Shown piece by piece: positions 18,978-29,200 of a DNA stretch of 64,000 nt. The translations under genes were made by a program, and so were the position numbers. How positions within the stretch are numbered: position 1 is the first letter of the stretch; each line of letters begins with the position of its first letter. The stretch lies in NCBI RefSeq assembly GCF_027941955.1, contig NZ_CP115960.1:2480001-2544000 (forward strand), written 5' to 3'. The notes beneath the pieces are model-generated. The model saw nothing but the letters and a program-made list of their open reading frames with translations. It searched no databases and was not told the DNA's origin. The stretch comes from Sphingomonas sp. 7/4-4 (lineage in GTDB: Bacteria; Pseudomonadota; Alphaproteobacteria; Sphingomonadales; Sphingomonadaceae).

Positions 18978-19003
18978 GCGGGCGCCCGTGATCGGGTGCC
19001 CGC
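18978..19003 (+). terminator. Second hairpin, probable terminator
   Basis: Stem GCGGGCGCCCG / CGGGTGCCCGC, eleven pairs with one G-T, four-base loop, followed by TT. It lies between the adhesin and the ECF sigma factor gene and probably separates the two transcripts. Confidence 0.5.
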
Positions 19004-19063
19004 TTGCCATCGGCGCGCCTTGGCCGCATGAAATGCCCGTCTTGGGGTGGGCGCAGCGTAGCA

Positions 19064-19600
19064 ATGGACAGGATCACCGGGCCGGACGGTAAATTGCCGG
19101 TCGCCGACGAACTGATCGAAGGCCTCTACGCCGAACTTCGCGCGATCGCGCGCCGCGAGCACTTCCGCGCCGGATCGCCCCAGACGCTGCAACCGACTGC
19201 GCTGATCAACGAAGCCTATATGAAGCTGCGCTCGCGCGAGGGCTGGGACAGCCAGTCGCAATTCCTCGGCTGCGCGGCCACCGCGATCCGCCACATATTG
19301 ATCGACGCCGCGCGCGCCCGGCTTGCCTCGAAGCGCAATGCGCCGACCTACAGCTTTACCCAGCAGCTCGATTCGCTTGCCGCGGCTGTGCCCGAAGACG
19401 CCGATGTCATCCGCCTCGGCGATGCGCTGAAGCTGCTGTCCCAGGTCGACGCCAATCTTGCGCAGGTGGTCGATTGCCGGTTCTTTGCCGGGATGGACGA
19501 ACGCGAGACCGCGGCCGTGCTCGGCGTCAGCGACCGTACCGTCCGGCGCTGGTGGGTCCAGGCACGCGCGTGGATTCACCACGAGATGGCGACGGCCTAA
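19064..19600 (+). CDS. ECF-type sigma-70 family factor
   Basis: 178 residues with sigma region 2 (LYAELRAIARREHFRAGSPQ, then ALINEAYMKLRSREGWDSQS and AIRHILIDAARARLASKR) and region 4 (VVDCRFFAGMDERETAAVLG, then VSDRTVRRWWVQARAW). The sequence matches the extended ECF group (TIGR02999/Sigma70_ECF) that is often genetically linked to Ser/Thr kinases, as here. ATG 19064 gives the normal short N-terminus. Its stop overlaps the presumed stop of the kinase, which is transcribed toward it. I infer that kinase activity controls the sigma factor, because no anti-sigma gene is seen. Confidence 0.85.
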   Translation: MDRITGPDGKLPVADELIEGLYAELRAIARREHFRAGSPQTLQPTALINEAYMKLRSREGWDSQSQFLGCAATAIRHILIDAARARLASKRNAPTYSFTQQLDSLAAAVPEDADVIRLGDALKLLSQVDANLAQVVDCRFFAGMDERETAAVLGVSDRTVRRWWVQARAWIHHEMATA

Positions 19601-22027
19601 CCGGTCAATCGCGCCCGCAACGCCGGCAATCCCTTGATATAGCTTGCGCCGGCAGGCCCAGCGCGCGGAACAGCTTCTCGGCCTGGTCCAGCGCCGCGAG
19701 CGCCTCGACGCGCTTCCTTGCTTGAGCAGGGCGATGGTGCGGGCGCGCAGGACGATCGGATAGAAGGGGTTGGGCGGCATCGCCTTCACGATCGGTTCGA
19801 TCCGGTCGAGCGTGCGCATCGCCGCTGCCGGGTCACCGGCTTCGGCCTGCGCTTCGGCCAAGGTCGCGCCCACGACGATGGTGGGCGGCGCGGCCGGGCT
19901 CAGTTTCTCGATCGACATTGCCTCCGCTTCGGCCAGCGAGCGGCTCGCTTCGGCATATTTGCGGAGCGCGAGCTGCGCGCGGCCGAGCTGGAGCAAGTCG
20001 ACCGCCAGCCCCGCCGAGCGCCCGAAGCGCGCGCGCCGCTTGGCGGCAACGTCGGCGAAAACGGGTTCCGCGGGTCCGGGCTGCTCCAGCTTCAACTGGC
20101 GCACGCCCTTCAGCTGGGCGATCGCCAGGCCCTGCATGCTGGCTTCCTGGCCGGTTCGCTTGAGCACCGTATCCGCACGCGCGAACACCGCAGGCATCGC
20201 GTCGAGCTGATTGGCCTCGAGCATATAGACCAGCAAGTTGTTGTAGATCGTCAGCAGGTCGCGGTGATTCTCGACATAGACCCGGTCGGCTCTAGGGAGC
20301 GTGTCGCCGAGCAGCTTGATCGCCTCCTCGACCTTGCCCGTTCGCCGCAGCAGCTGGGCCCGCGTCACATCCACGTCCAGCAATTCGCTGGCGAAGCGTT
20401 CGGGATCGCGCCGGAACACGGGTTCCGCCGCGTCGAGCAATGGTGCGATCTCGTCCGTCCGGCCCAGGCTCGCGGCGGCGGCGGCGGCACGTGTCTTGAG
20501 CTGCGCGGTGGCCACCTCGTCGCCCTTGCCGATGCCGCGCGCGAGCGCGCGGGTGACCAGCGAATCCTCGCCCGCCACATCCTCGATGTTCGAATAGAGG
20601 TCGAACAAAGTGTTGATCAGTGCCGCCGACCGCGTGCTGGTATCGACCGAACCGACCAGCCGCTCCGCAGTCTGGTCGAGCATCTGCTTGAGCGTGGTGT
20701 TCTCGCCGGCATCCGATTCCGCAGTGTCGCGGACCATCACCGTCAGCATCTGGTTGATCGCTTCGGAGCGGCGTGCCTCGGCGAGCGCGAGATCGCGTTC
20801 GATCGCGGTCTGGCGCGCCTGCCATGCGATCCCGGCGGCACCGACCAGCAGGGCCACCAGCGCCGCCGCGGTGGCGGCAGTCGCCCAGCGATAGCGCCGG
20901 ACGAACCGGCCGATGGCGTAGCGCGTCGATCCGTCGCGTGCGCGGACGGGCTTGAGCGCTTGATGCCGGGCGACATCCTCGGCAAGTTCGGTCGCGCTCC
21001 GGTAGCGGTCGCCGGGCGCGCGCCGCATCGCCTTCAGGATGATGGCGTCGAGATCGCCGCGGATGCGCGCCGCGGGGACGGGCGCGTCGTCGCGCGCCGC
21101 CGCGCGGCTCGGCAGCGCCGGATCCTCATATAGCACACGCCGGATGATCGCCGGCACAGATGCGCCTTCGCGGTGCCAGGGGCCGACGCCGGTGACCAGT
21201 TCGTACAGCAATATGCCGAGCCCGTAGACGTCGGTGGTGACCGACGCCTCGTCGCCATCGAGTTGTTCGGGCGCGGCATGTTCGGGAGTCAGCATCGCCT
21301 GGGTCACGATCGGCACCGCGGCGGTATCGTCGAGCAATTTGGCGATGCCGAAATCGAGCAGGCGCGGCCTGCCACTGGCTTCGATCACGATGTTCGACGG
21401 TTTGATATCGCGGTGGATGACCAGATGGCCGTGTGCATAGGAGACCGCTTCGCAGACGTCGCGAAACAGAGTCAGGCGCGTGTCCAGATCAGCCTTGTGG
21501 GTGCGACACCATGCATCGATCGGCTCGCCATCCACATATTCCATCGCCATGAACGGGCGTCCGTCCTCGGCAATGCCGGCGTCGATCAGGCGGGCGATGC
21601 CGGGATGCTCCAGCCGCGCGAGCAAGCGGCGCTCGCGGGCGAACATGTCGCCCCGGTCGCTGGCTTCGGCGCGAAGCATCTTGAGCGCGACGCGCTGTTC
21701 GAAATCCTCTGTCGTGCGATGCGCCAGATAGACTTCGCCCATACCGCCGCGCCCGATCAGGCGATCGATGGTGAAGCCGCCCACGATCTGCCCTTCGGAG
21801 AGCGAGCGATAGCCTGTGGGGCCGCCGGGCAGGTCGATTGAGGGCGCCGCCATGTCGAGGATTCCGTCCGCGCGGGCAGCTGCGAGCAGAGCCTTGGTCT
21901 GGCTGACGATCGCCGGAGGCTGGGTTGAGCGCTTGAGCCGGCGTTCCTGCTCGTCGGGCGCCAAATCGACCAAATCCTCGAACAATGACTGGATTGTGGC
22001 CCAATCCTTCTCGCTTACTCCATGCAT
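19597..22027 (-). CDS. Membrane Ser/Thr protein kinase with C-terminal TPR-like domain (frame changes twice near end)
   Basis: About 809 residues. Kinase domain at about 80-370: GRGGMGEVYLAH (glycine loop), VALKML (lysine), VIHRDIKPSNIV (catalytic loop), LLDFGIAKL (DFG), then a normal activation segment with APEQLDG. A transmembrane helix lies at about 385-405 (TAATAAALVALLVGAAGIAW). The rest is helical and TPR-like, as in other sensor kinases of this group. Frame changes near 19720 and 19640 restore LKQGKRVEALAALDQAEKLF and YIKGLPALRARLTG, with a stop at 19597-19599, so the long continuation toward 18926 in the original frame is false. It faces the ECF sigma gene tail to tail. Confidence 0.8.
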
Positions 22028-22175
22028 GCTGCACTCCCCCGGCGTCGGTGGAGGCTATGGGAGTGCAGGACGAAGCTCCAACGAAAACGTCACCGGGAAA
22101 AACTTTTGCCAGTGTGTCCGCTCTCGCGCGCTTTCGCCGTCTTGCCATCCACAGTTTCAGGTTGGGAGAGAGTCG

Positions 22176-22451
22176 ATGATCGCGCTTCTCAAGGCCCGTA
22201 TGGGCGCAACATTGCCGATGATCGGCGCAGGACTGTTGCCAGCCGCACCCGCGCTGGCGCAGGGCGCGGCGACCGACCTGTTCCTCGTCGAGGCCGACTC
22301 CGCTGGCGACACGCGGACGGGACTGTTCCAGATGACTCCCGATAGACGCGGCTTTCGCGGCATGGTGCGCAAGAACGATCCGTCGGCACGCGACGCCTAT
22401 GCCGATTACTACACGGCAGAGAAGACCAGCAACAAAGCCGACAGCTGCTGA
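22176..22451 (+). CDS. Small secreted protein
   Basis: 91 residues with a signal peptide (KARMGATLPMIGAGLLPAAP, then ALAQG) and a short mature part (TDLFLVEADSAGDTRTGLFQ to a terminal cysteine). ATG 22176 has GGGAGAG upstream. It precedes a lipoprotein gene by 23 bases and probably shares its transcript. No family is recognised. Confidence 0.5.
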   Translation: MIALLKARMGATLPMIGAGLLPAAPALAQGAATDLFLVEADSAGDTRTGLFQMTPDRRGFRGMVRKNDPSARDAYADYYTAEKTSNKADSC

Positions 22452-22474
22452 CCCTCAGGATCGGAGACAATCTC

Positions 22475-23035
22475 ATGCGCATCACGCTCGCCGCTGCGGG
22501 GCTCCTCGCCGCCACCGCCTGCTCGCCATCACCGGCAACGCCGCCCGCCAACGACACCGCGGCCACTGCGGGGCCGGCCGAGACCGCGGCCGCTGCAAGC
22601 GGAGACGCCGCCCCCAATATCGCCGCGCCGAAGCGGCAGGCTGGCCTCTGGACCTTCAGCCACGTCGCGGCCAATGGCGACGAACTATGGACCGATAAAT
22701 TGTGTGTCGGGGAGAAATCCGAAGGCGGATATTCGGCATTTCGGCAAATCGGCAATGGCGGCGACTGCACCGCGCGCAACTTCACCAGGACGCCGGACGG
22801 CTACAGGTACGTCACGGTGTGCGGGGTGCCCGGCATGAAGCCGGTGACGACCAAGGGTACGCTGACCGGTGATGTCCGGACCGGTTATACGCTGGACGAA
22901 GTCCTCGACTTGAGCGTCGAGGGCGACGACCAGAAGATTGTCGCCAGACACACCGGCGATTGCCCTGCGGAGCTAACGGACGGGCAGATGAAGGACGGCA
23001 AGATGGGCATGATCTATTCGGTGCTTATGCGCTGA
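22475..23035 (+). CDS. DUF3617-like lipoprotein
   Basis: 186 residues. The signal peptide ends in the lipobox LLAATAC, so it is lipid-anchored. An alanine/threonine-rich linker is followed by a domain starting KRQAGLWTFSHVAANGDEL and containing paired cysteines (LCVGEK, GDCTARNF, YVTVCGVPG, TGDCPAE). This is the layout of DUF3617 proteins, which are small periplasmic beta-barrel-like domains of unknown role. It follows a small secreted protein and is followed by about 400 bases without a gene. Confidence 0.65.
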   Translation: MRITLAAAGLLAATACSPSPATPPANDTAATAGPAETAAAASGDAAPNIAAPKRQAGLWTFSHVAANGDELWTDKLCVGEKSEGGYSAFRQIGNGGDCTARNFTRTPDGYRYVTVCGVPGMKPVTTKGTLTGDVRTGYTLDEVLDLSVEGDDQKIVARHTGDCPAELTDGQMKDGKMGMIYSVLMR

Positions 23036-23449
23036 TCGCCACCACCGGGTTGCAAGTCCGCTGAGTATTATTGGCGTGCCTCGAAGGGAAAGAGGGAAAT
23101 CCATCGCCTTCATCAAGCACGTGTCGTGTGGCGGATTTGACGGATCACTTTGCGCCGTCCCGGTAACTACCGTCCACACACTTCTGCTTGCGCTCAATTA
23201 TCGCCGTTCCAACCCGCGCCGGCGGGCTCGCCGAAGGATGGCTATCCACTGCCGGCCACGCGATAGCTGCCAGTCGACTACCGGCCGCCGTTTGCCACGA
23301 ACGGCAGCTATGCGCCCAACCGTCGCCGTTCCGCTGCAACACTGGCGATTCCGCAAGCCGTCGTACGTTCACGTTCGGCAGCCGCCTCGCGAAAATGGCC
23401 AATTTCGCCAATCCGAAAAGATTGTACACGTTTGGCTGGAGAACTAGTG
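23036..23449. other. Gene-free stretch
   Basis: 414 bases between converging genes. Short frames on both strands do not resemble proteins, and I see no repeat, RNA gene or strong terminator. Confidence 0.45.
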
Positions 23450-24417
23450 TCACGCTAGGGTGAAATACTTCCGGCCTGGATTGTCCGGGGCTGCAAAGGC
23501 GGTGCGATACTGATCAAGCGCGAAACAACCTGCGACAGGGATGCGCAGGTTGATTTGGGCGGCGAAGGCCAGCAGTTGCCGGATGCGCGCCTCGTCTACT
23601 GCATCGGGTGCGGCGAAGAAGTAGCGGTAGATGTAGCTTCGGATCTCCAGCCCGTTCAACAGAAGGTCGAGATTGTGGAGCTCGAACGGTTCGCTTGCGA
23701 AGCCGCCATAGATCACCGCGCGTGAGCCGAACCTCAGCGTGCGCATCAACTCGCCGAGTGTTGCGCCACCGACGCAGTCGATCAGTCCGTGGGTTCCACC
23801 ATCGGTGAGTTCGAGCACGGCCTGTCCGAGATCATTCACCTCATCCAGCGCGAGCACTTCGGTGGCGCCGAGCGATTTCAGATCGAGCGAGTCCCGCCGT
23901 GAGCGGACGATCGACAGGATCTTGATCCCCACCGCTTCGGCAAATTGGCTGAGGATCGTTGAGACCGTCGCATGGCCACCGGTGACCGCTAGCCATTGGC
24001 TCTTGATGACGCCTGACTGTTCGATCAGGTCCCAGGCCGTGACGAGGTTCATGAACTCGGCGCCGAGTTCATGACGATAGCCGGTTGGCAGGGGATCGCC
24101 TTGGCCGCGGGAACCGCGGCATACTCTGCCCATGAGCCTCTGTGCGTCACCGCAACGAGGGTGCCTGCGCTCAGATCGACGCCTTCGCCCACGGCCTCGA
24201 CAAGACCGACGCCGTAATTCCCGGCCGTTTCGCCGGGCAAGTGGGGGCGCACCGGCTCCGGATACAGGCCTTGGGTGAAAAGCGTGTCCCCAGGGATGAT
24301 CGGTGAGAGCAGCAGGCGGACGAGCACCTCGCCGCTCGCCGGTCGCGGCTGCGCAACATCGCGCAAGCTGATGACCTCAGCCGGCGAGCCGAGTCGATCG
24401 AACATCAATGCCTTCAT
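23450..24417 (-). CDS. Zinc-type alcohol dehydrogenase/quinone reductase (MDR family, frame changes once)
   Basis: About 322 residues. The N-terminal GroES-like domain is clear (MKALMFDRLGSPAEVISLRD, then GEVLVRLLLSPIIPGDTLF and LPGETAGNYGVGLVEAVGEG). The second half has the nucleotide-binding fold (SQWLAVTGGHATVSTILSQF) and GLIDCVGGATLGEL. No structural zinc cysteines are seen, so it is closer to the quinone oxidoreductase/trans-enoyl reductase side of the MDR superfamily. The frame changes in the GGGG run at 24091-24094 and joins as AKAIPLPTGYRHELGAEFMN. The LysR gene starts divergently about 100 bases away and is the likely regulator. Confidence 0.8.
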
Positions 24418-24520
24418 CTGTAGCCTCCTGCGTTGAGCAGGGAGCTAGCATCAGGGCCTCGGCTGGATAATAAGGGTAAAAATCAACTCAGTTTTGCGTT
24501 TTTGACTGGAGTGAAGTTTG

Positions 24521-25429
24521 GTGACAGCGGCGCCTCGATTGAGCCTCGACGAGATCGACACCTTCCTCGCCGTGGCCCGAGCGGGAAGCTTCGTCGGCGC
24601 GGCACGGGAGACGGGAGCGCCGGTAAGTACCGTGAGCCGTCGGGTAGCGGCCCTGGAACGACGCCTGGGCGTACAGTTGCTCAAGCGCAGTACAAGAGCT
24701 CTCGCGCTCACCTCGGATGGGGAAGCGTTCGCTGACCGGTGCGGCGCTGCGATGAGCGAGATTCAGGCCAGTGTAAGTGCTCTTCAGGACCGTGCGCCGG
24801 AATTGCGCGGGCCCTTGCGCGTCACAGCGCCTCAATATGCATGCAATGCCGAATTCGGCCCGTTGCTGCTCGACTTTGCCTCGCGCCACCCCTTGCTGGA
24901 ACTGGATCTTCGGCTGACCAATGGGACGCCCGACCTGATCGACGACAACATCGACCTGGCCTTTCAGCTGACGCCGTTGCCGGACGGTCGGCACGTCGCC
25001 AAGCGGCTCTGGACGATCGCCTATGTGCTCTGCGCGAGCCCGGCCCTGATCAATCGGCTGGGGATCGGGCGGTTCGAGCATCCGCGAGAGCTGAAGTCGG
25101 TGCCTTGTGTCTGGACCCCTCCAATCAACACCTGGCGCTTCGAACATCCGACATCGGGCGAGCTGTCCATCTCGCCGCGTACCTCGGGGGCGAGAGTCGA
25201 CGATCTCGGACTTGGCCTGCACGCGGTTCTGGCTGGGCTTGGCTTCGGCTATTTGCCGCGTGGCCTTGTGGAGGCGCATCTCGGAGCTGGCATTCGAGAA
25301 GTCACGGTCGAGGGCTGGCGACCGATGCCGCGCGAACTCTACGCACTTTATCCGCCATCCCGCCAACTCTCACCCAAAGTCCGCGCGCTCATCGACTTCG
25401 CCCTGGCCGCGCGTGCGGCGCATCCCTAG
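24521..25429 (+). CDS. LysR-family regulator
   Basis: About 302 residues. The winged helix-turn-helix is LSLDEIDTFLAVARAGSFVG, then AARETGAPVSTVSRRVAALE, RRLGVQLLKRSTRALALTSD. An effector-binding domain of normal length follows (residues 90-300) with the GLGLHAVLAGLGFGYLPRGL segment. The start is GTG 24521 (TTG 24518 is possible); GGAG lies about ten bases upstream. It is divergent from the MDR dehydrogenase, the usual arrangement for LysR proteins that activate a neighbouring gene in response to its substrate. The intergenic AT-rich inverted stretch around 24470-24510 may be its binding site. Confidence 0.88.
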   Translation: MTAAPRLSLDEIDTFLAVARAGSFVGAARETGAPVSTVSRRVAALERRLGVQLLKRSTRALALTSDGEAFADRCGAAMSEIQASVSALQDRAPELRGPLRVTAPQYACNAEFGPLLLDFASRHPLLELDLRLTNGTPDLIDDNIDLAFQLTPLPDGRHVAKRLWTIAYVLCASPALINRLGIGRFEHPRELKSVPCVWTPPINTWRFEHPTSGELSISPRTSGARVDDLGLGLHAVLAGLGFGYLPRGLVEAHLGAGIREVTVEGWRPMPRELYALYPPSRQLSPKVRALIDFALAARAAHP

Positions 25430-25649
25430 GTGCTGTATCGAGACTTAGCGGCAGGAACCGAATGTCCCGGCGCGCATCGGCGTCTCTCGTCGGCAGTCTC
25501 AATCCTTTGCGCTAATCCGAACCAGCGCTTCATTGAAAGGGCGGCTTTGCGCCCGGTAGCAATCGTCTGACGGACATTTGTGCAGCCCCGAAAGCTGTCA
25601 CTCTCGCGCCGGACTACGATATTTGCCCACTTGGACGACGGGCGAGTCA

Positions 25650-25859
25650 CTACGACGAGAATACCAACTCGGTACCAACATAAGGTCGAACTACCTTCTG
25701 CGGCATCACCCGCATCGCCTCCTGGATGAACACATCGCCGGTACAGTGCATCGGCACCACATAGGTGGGATCGATCGCCTGGGACTCGGCGACGGTTCGT
25801 CTTGCCTCCTCTTCGGTGCGCGGCCGCACGTCTTTGCGCGCGATATCGAATGCGCAGGA
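25650..25859 (-). pseudogene. C-terminal remnant of an MBL-fold metallo-hydrolase
   Basis: 69 codons without a start: RTVAESQAIDPTYVVPMHCT followed by GDVFIQEAMRVMPQKVVRPY and VGTELVFSS, stop at 25650-25652. The PMHCTG motif and final KVVRPYVGT strand are characteristic of the end of metallo-beta-lactamase-fold hydrolases. The coding match stops exactly at the 3' end of the Imm1-like gene (25860), so the rest of the hydrolase was replaced by the eCIS locus. It marks a recombination boundary. Confidence 0.7.
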
Positions 25860-26255
25860 TCAGTAGAGCCGCCACTCGGTATCCGGATCGGCATCCGCGG
25901 TTTGCATGAAATAGCCGATCGCGCGCGCGGCATCTTCCGGCGCTACGAAATGGTCCGCAGGCAACATTGTTTCGTCGCCACCCCACCAGATCGTGCCGGG
26001 CCCGGGGCCGGCAGGCGCGGGATTATGAGCATAGATGCGGCTGTGATCGCGATATTCGAGCTGCAGATAATAGCCTAGGCCGGGGTCCAGCGAGACATAT
26101 AGATATTGGCGGATCGGCCCGGCGGCATATTCGACGCACGACATTCCGGTCACGCCGTTCCAATATTCCGGGTCGGCGGCGATCACGGCACGTAGCAGCT
26201 CCGCGCGATCCGGCTCGTCCGCCTCTCGTTTGCCGCCATGCGAGAACCGGATCAC
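25860..26255 (-). CDS. Imm1-like immunity protein
   Basis: 131 residues. The beta-strand and tryptophan pattern fits the Imm1 family of polymorphic-toxin immunity proteins: YLYVSLDPGLGYYLQLEYRD, TIWWGGDETMLPADHFVAPE, and a terminal helix plus tail, DAARAIGYFMQTADADPDTE followed by WRLY. Imm1 genes typically follow deaminase toxins. It overlaps the stop of the giant toxin-like gene by four bases (ATGA), which makes cotranslation and a specific pairing with its C-terminal domain very likely. It is the last gene of the eCIS operon. Confidence 0.75.
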   Translation of the reverse strand: MIRFSHGGKREADEPDRAELLRAVIAADPEYWNGVTGMSCVEYAAGPIRQYLYVSLDPGLGYYLQLEYRDHSRIYAHNPAPAGPGPGTIWWGGDETMLPADHFVAPEDAARAIGYFMQTADADPDTEWRLY

Positions 26256-29200
26256 CGCCCGCGCCCCTTGTAGATCACTGGCTGCGGCGGCGGGGCGTTG
26301 AAGAAATAGACGCGCAATTCCTTGATTCCGAAATAGCCCGCCAGCCGATCGAGATGGTTCTGGCAGGATTCGCAGGTATCCCGGTCGACGAACAGTTCGA
26401 CCACTTCGGGCATCGTACCGCGCCGCAGGCTCGCGGCATAGAGCGCGGCGAATTCGGCGTGGGTGAAATGCTGCTGCGTATTCTGGCTGGCGGTGGGGTC
26501 GGCAAAGCCCAGCGCATGCATGATCGCCCGCATCGCCTGGATATCCGCCGCGGTCATCGTGGTGCGCTCGGTCGGCATGCCCGAATTGGTGCCGTAGAAA
26601 TGATCGTCGCCGACATGCGCGACTGCAACCGTGCCCGTCTTGTCGCCCCGCACATATTCGGGAAGGTCGTTCTCGTCGCGGAACTGGGTGATCCGCGCCA
26701 TCTCGGTATCGAGCGGACCGCCGCTCAGCAGCGGCACCAGCGGCACGTCGCCGCCACCCATCAGATGGCGCGCGGGGAACACCATGCCCCCTCTAGCGGC
26801 GTCAGCACCCGCGCATCGGGCAGCCCGTCGTAGCGGATGACGGCGATCCCGCCATGGACTTCGATCAGGGTGCCGCGGCCGTTTATCGGATGGTCGACCC
26901 GCATGCCGGGGACCAGTACGTCGCCCGGCTTGAGCGGCGTGCGGCTGGGATCGAACGGATTGAAATGCGGGCCATACGGCACGTCCCCCGAAGCGACGCG
27001 ATCGCCCGGCGCATAGCCGATCTCGTCGATCATGCCCTGTCCGATTCCGGCCACCGGGATCGCCGCAGCCTTCGAACGCGACTTGCCGCTCACCAGCCAG
27101 GGAAAGAGAGCGCCGAGTCGCTGGCGCGCGTCCGGATCGAGTCCGCCGCTGCGGAACTGCTGCTCGATGAACGATTCGAACCCGGCCGACGATTTGGTCC
27201 CCGCCCTCGCCGCATATAATGCGAATTGCGCCTCGATCAGCGCGCGCTCGCTGCGCCACATGTGGAGCACCAGCGGAGATTCGAGCAGATAGGAGTGGAG
27301 TCCCGGCAGATCGGCGGGGAGTCCCGCGGCGTGCAGCGCATTGATATTGTCGAGCGTCTGGCGGAATTGCGGGCCGATCACTTCGCGCAGATAATTGAGC
27401 CGCGTCGCGACATGCTCGAATTCGGAGCTGTTGCTGCGCGCGCGGATTTCGGCGCGGAGGCGCTGGACGATCTGCTGGCGTTCGGCGAGCGTCCCCGCCG
27501 TGAGATACTCGCGGATCAGCGCCTGGTGATCGGAAGGCATCGCATCGACCAGCGCGCGGACGACCGCCGCCTGCGCCTTGTTCGGAATCATGTCGACGAC
27601 CATCTCGAGTGCCTGCGCCGCGCGTCCCTGCGGGCTTTGCGCGATCGGGCCCGGATCGACGATGTGGTGGATCTCGACGCCACCGGTCGGCACCGGCGTG
27701 AGGTCGGTCGGCGTGACCGTGTCGACGACCGAAGGCTTCGGAGTCGCGGGTGTTTCATCGTCCGCAGGCTTGAGGGTGGCCGGCGGCACCTCGTCCGCAG
27801 TGCGCACGGCCAGCCCACCCTCATCCGCGTCGGCACCGACGCCGCGGCGGAAGCCCATCTGGGCGTTGAACAGGTCGGCAATGCCCTGGTTGCGCACCGC
27901 CTGCTGATCGCCGCCGCCATAGCCGCTGGTCATCGGCCCGCCCAGTTCGCCCAGCACGAGATGCGGCGCGCCCAATTCGGGCCGGCCGGTCCGCGCAGCA
28001 AGATGCTCGAGGAACGCCTCGAAGACCCGCCCGCGATTGCCGAACGCGTCGAGCATGCCGAAGGGCAGCCCGCCACCCTCGGGCATCGCCAGCGGCATGC
28101 GTGCGCCTCGGAACGGCACGACATCGCCAAACAAATGCGTGTTCGCCATCACGAACCGCTCCCACAGGATGCGATGCGTACCGCCGGGGCGCACATCGAC
28201 CGTCGGCCCGAAATCGCGGCCCCGCACCATGAATGGGAAGATCTCGCCACGCGGCACGCCGCCCTTGGTGGCATAGGTCTCGGCGGCGCGCACCCGCGTG
28301 GTGAGATAGAAGCCACGGCCAAAATCGTCCTCGCCGCCGCCGGCGATTCTGGCCCATCTGCACGCCGGCTTCGCGGATCGAACCGGCGCGGCCTTGCGGA
28401 GTGCCGTGGAGGAGCAGCATCAGCGGTTCGTCATGCGCGAGCGTGCCCATCGCGATCATATGCTCGCGCGTCGCGGCGACCACCGTGTCGACGAGCATCT
28501 GGCGCGCTTCGATCGACAGGCTGAGATCGTTCATCACCAGATGCAACCGCGCCATCGAATCCGGCTCGCCGACCAGCCCGAGATCGCGGACCATCCGTCG
28601 CGACTGGGTGTCCGCCGCATCGAGCCGCGCCCCGGCGTGCGCGATCTCGGGATCGGTCGACCCCGCCGCGCGCAAGCCGGCAAGATGCATGCGCTGCTGG
28701 TCGTTGAGCCCGAGCTGCTCGCCCAGCGCACGGATCACGGGGCGATCGGCGTCGGTGAGCGCAGTCTCGGTCGAACCGCGCTCCAGCGCGCGGCGGGGAC
28801 CGGCGGGATCGAGTGCGTCGCGATCGGCGGTGCGAACCGCAGTGCCGCCGGCGGCGGCACGCGTATCGTCGCCGGTCAGCTTGACCATCGCTCGATGATA
28901 GTCGCCGAGCGTGGCGAAATGCTCGGTGACCCGCACTCCGGTCACCGGATCGGGGTAATTGACCCAGAGCGGCCCCTTGGGATGGCCGGGGTGACGCCGA
29001 AATCGGTGAAATTGGGCGTGCCGTTGTCGTCGAAATGGATCCGCGACGAACGCGCGCCGAAGCCCATGATCTGGGATTCGACGAGGACCACCTGCATGTC
29101 GCCACCGAGTGCGCTGGGCATGCGCCGCGACAGCCGCGTGCCGCTTTCGCCCGGCCGGTTGGGATGGAAATGCTCCTGGAGGATCCACGGCCGCTGCCCG

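Noticed and set aside
18926..19596. Continuation of the kinase frame by more than 200 codons past the ECF gene
   Set aside because: It appears only because of deletions near 19720 and 19640; in the restored frame the TPR-like end stops at 19597, and the continuation lies antisense to the ECF sigma gene and looks like random coding.
19718..21133. Long plus-strand frame opposite the kinase
   Set aside because: Shadow of the kinase; no domain, unusual arginine-rich composition.
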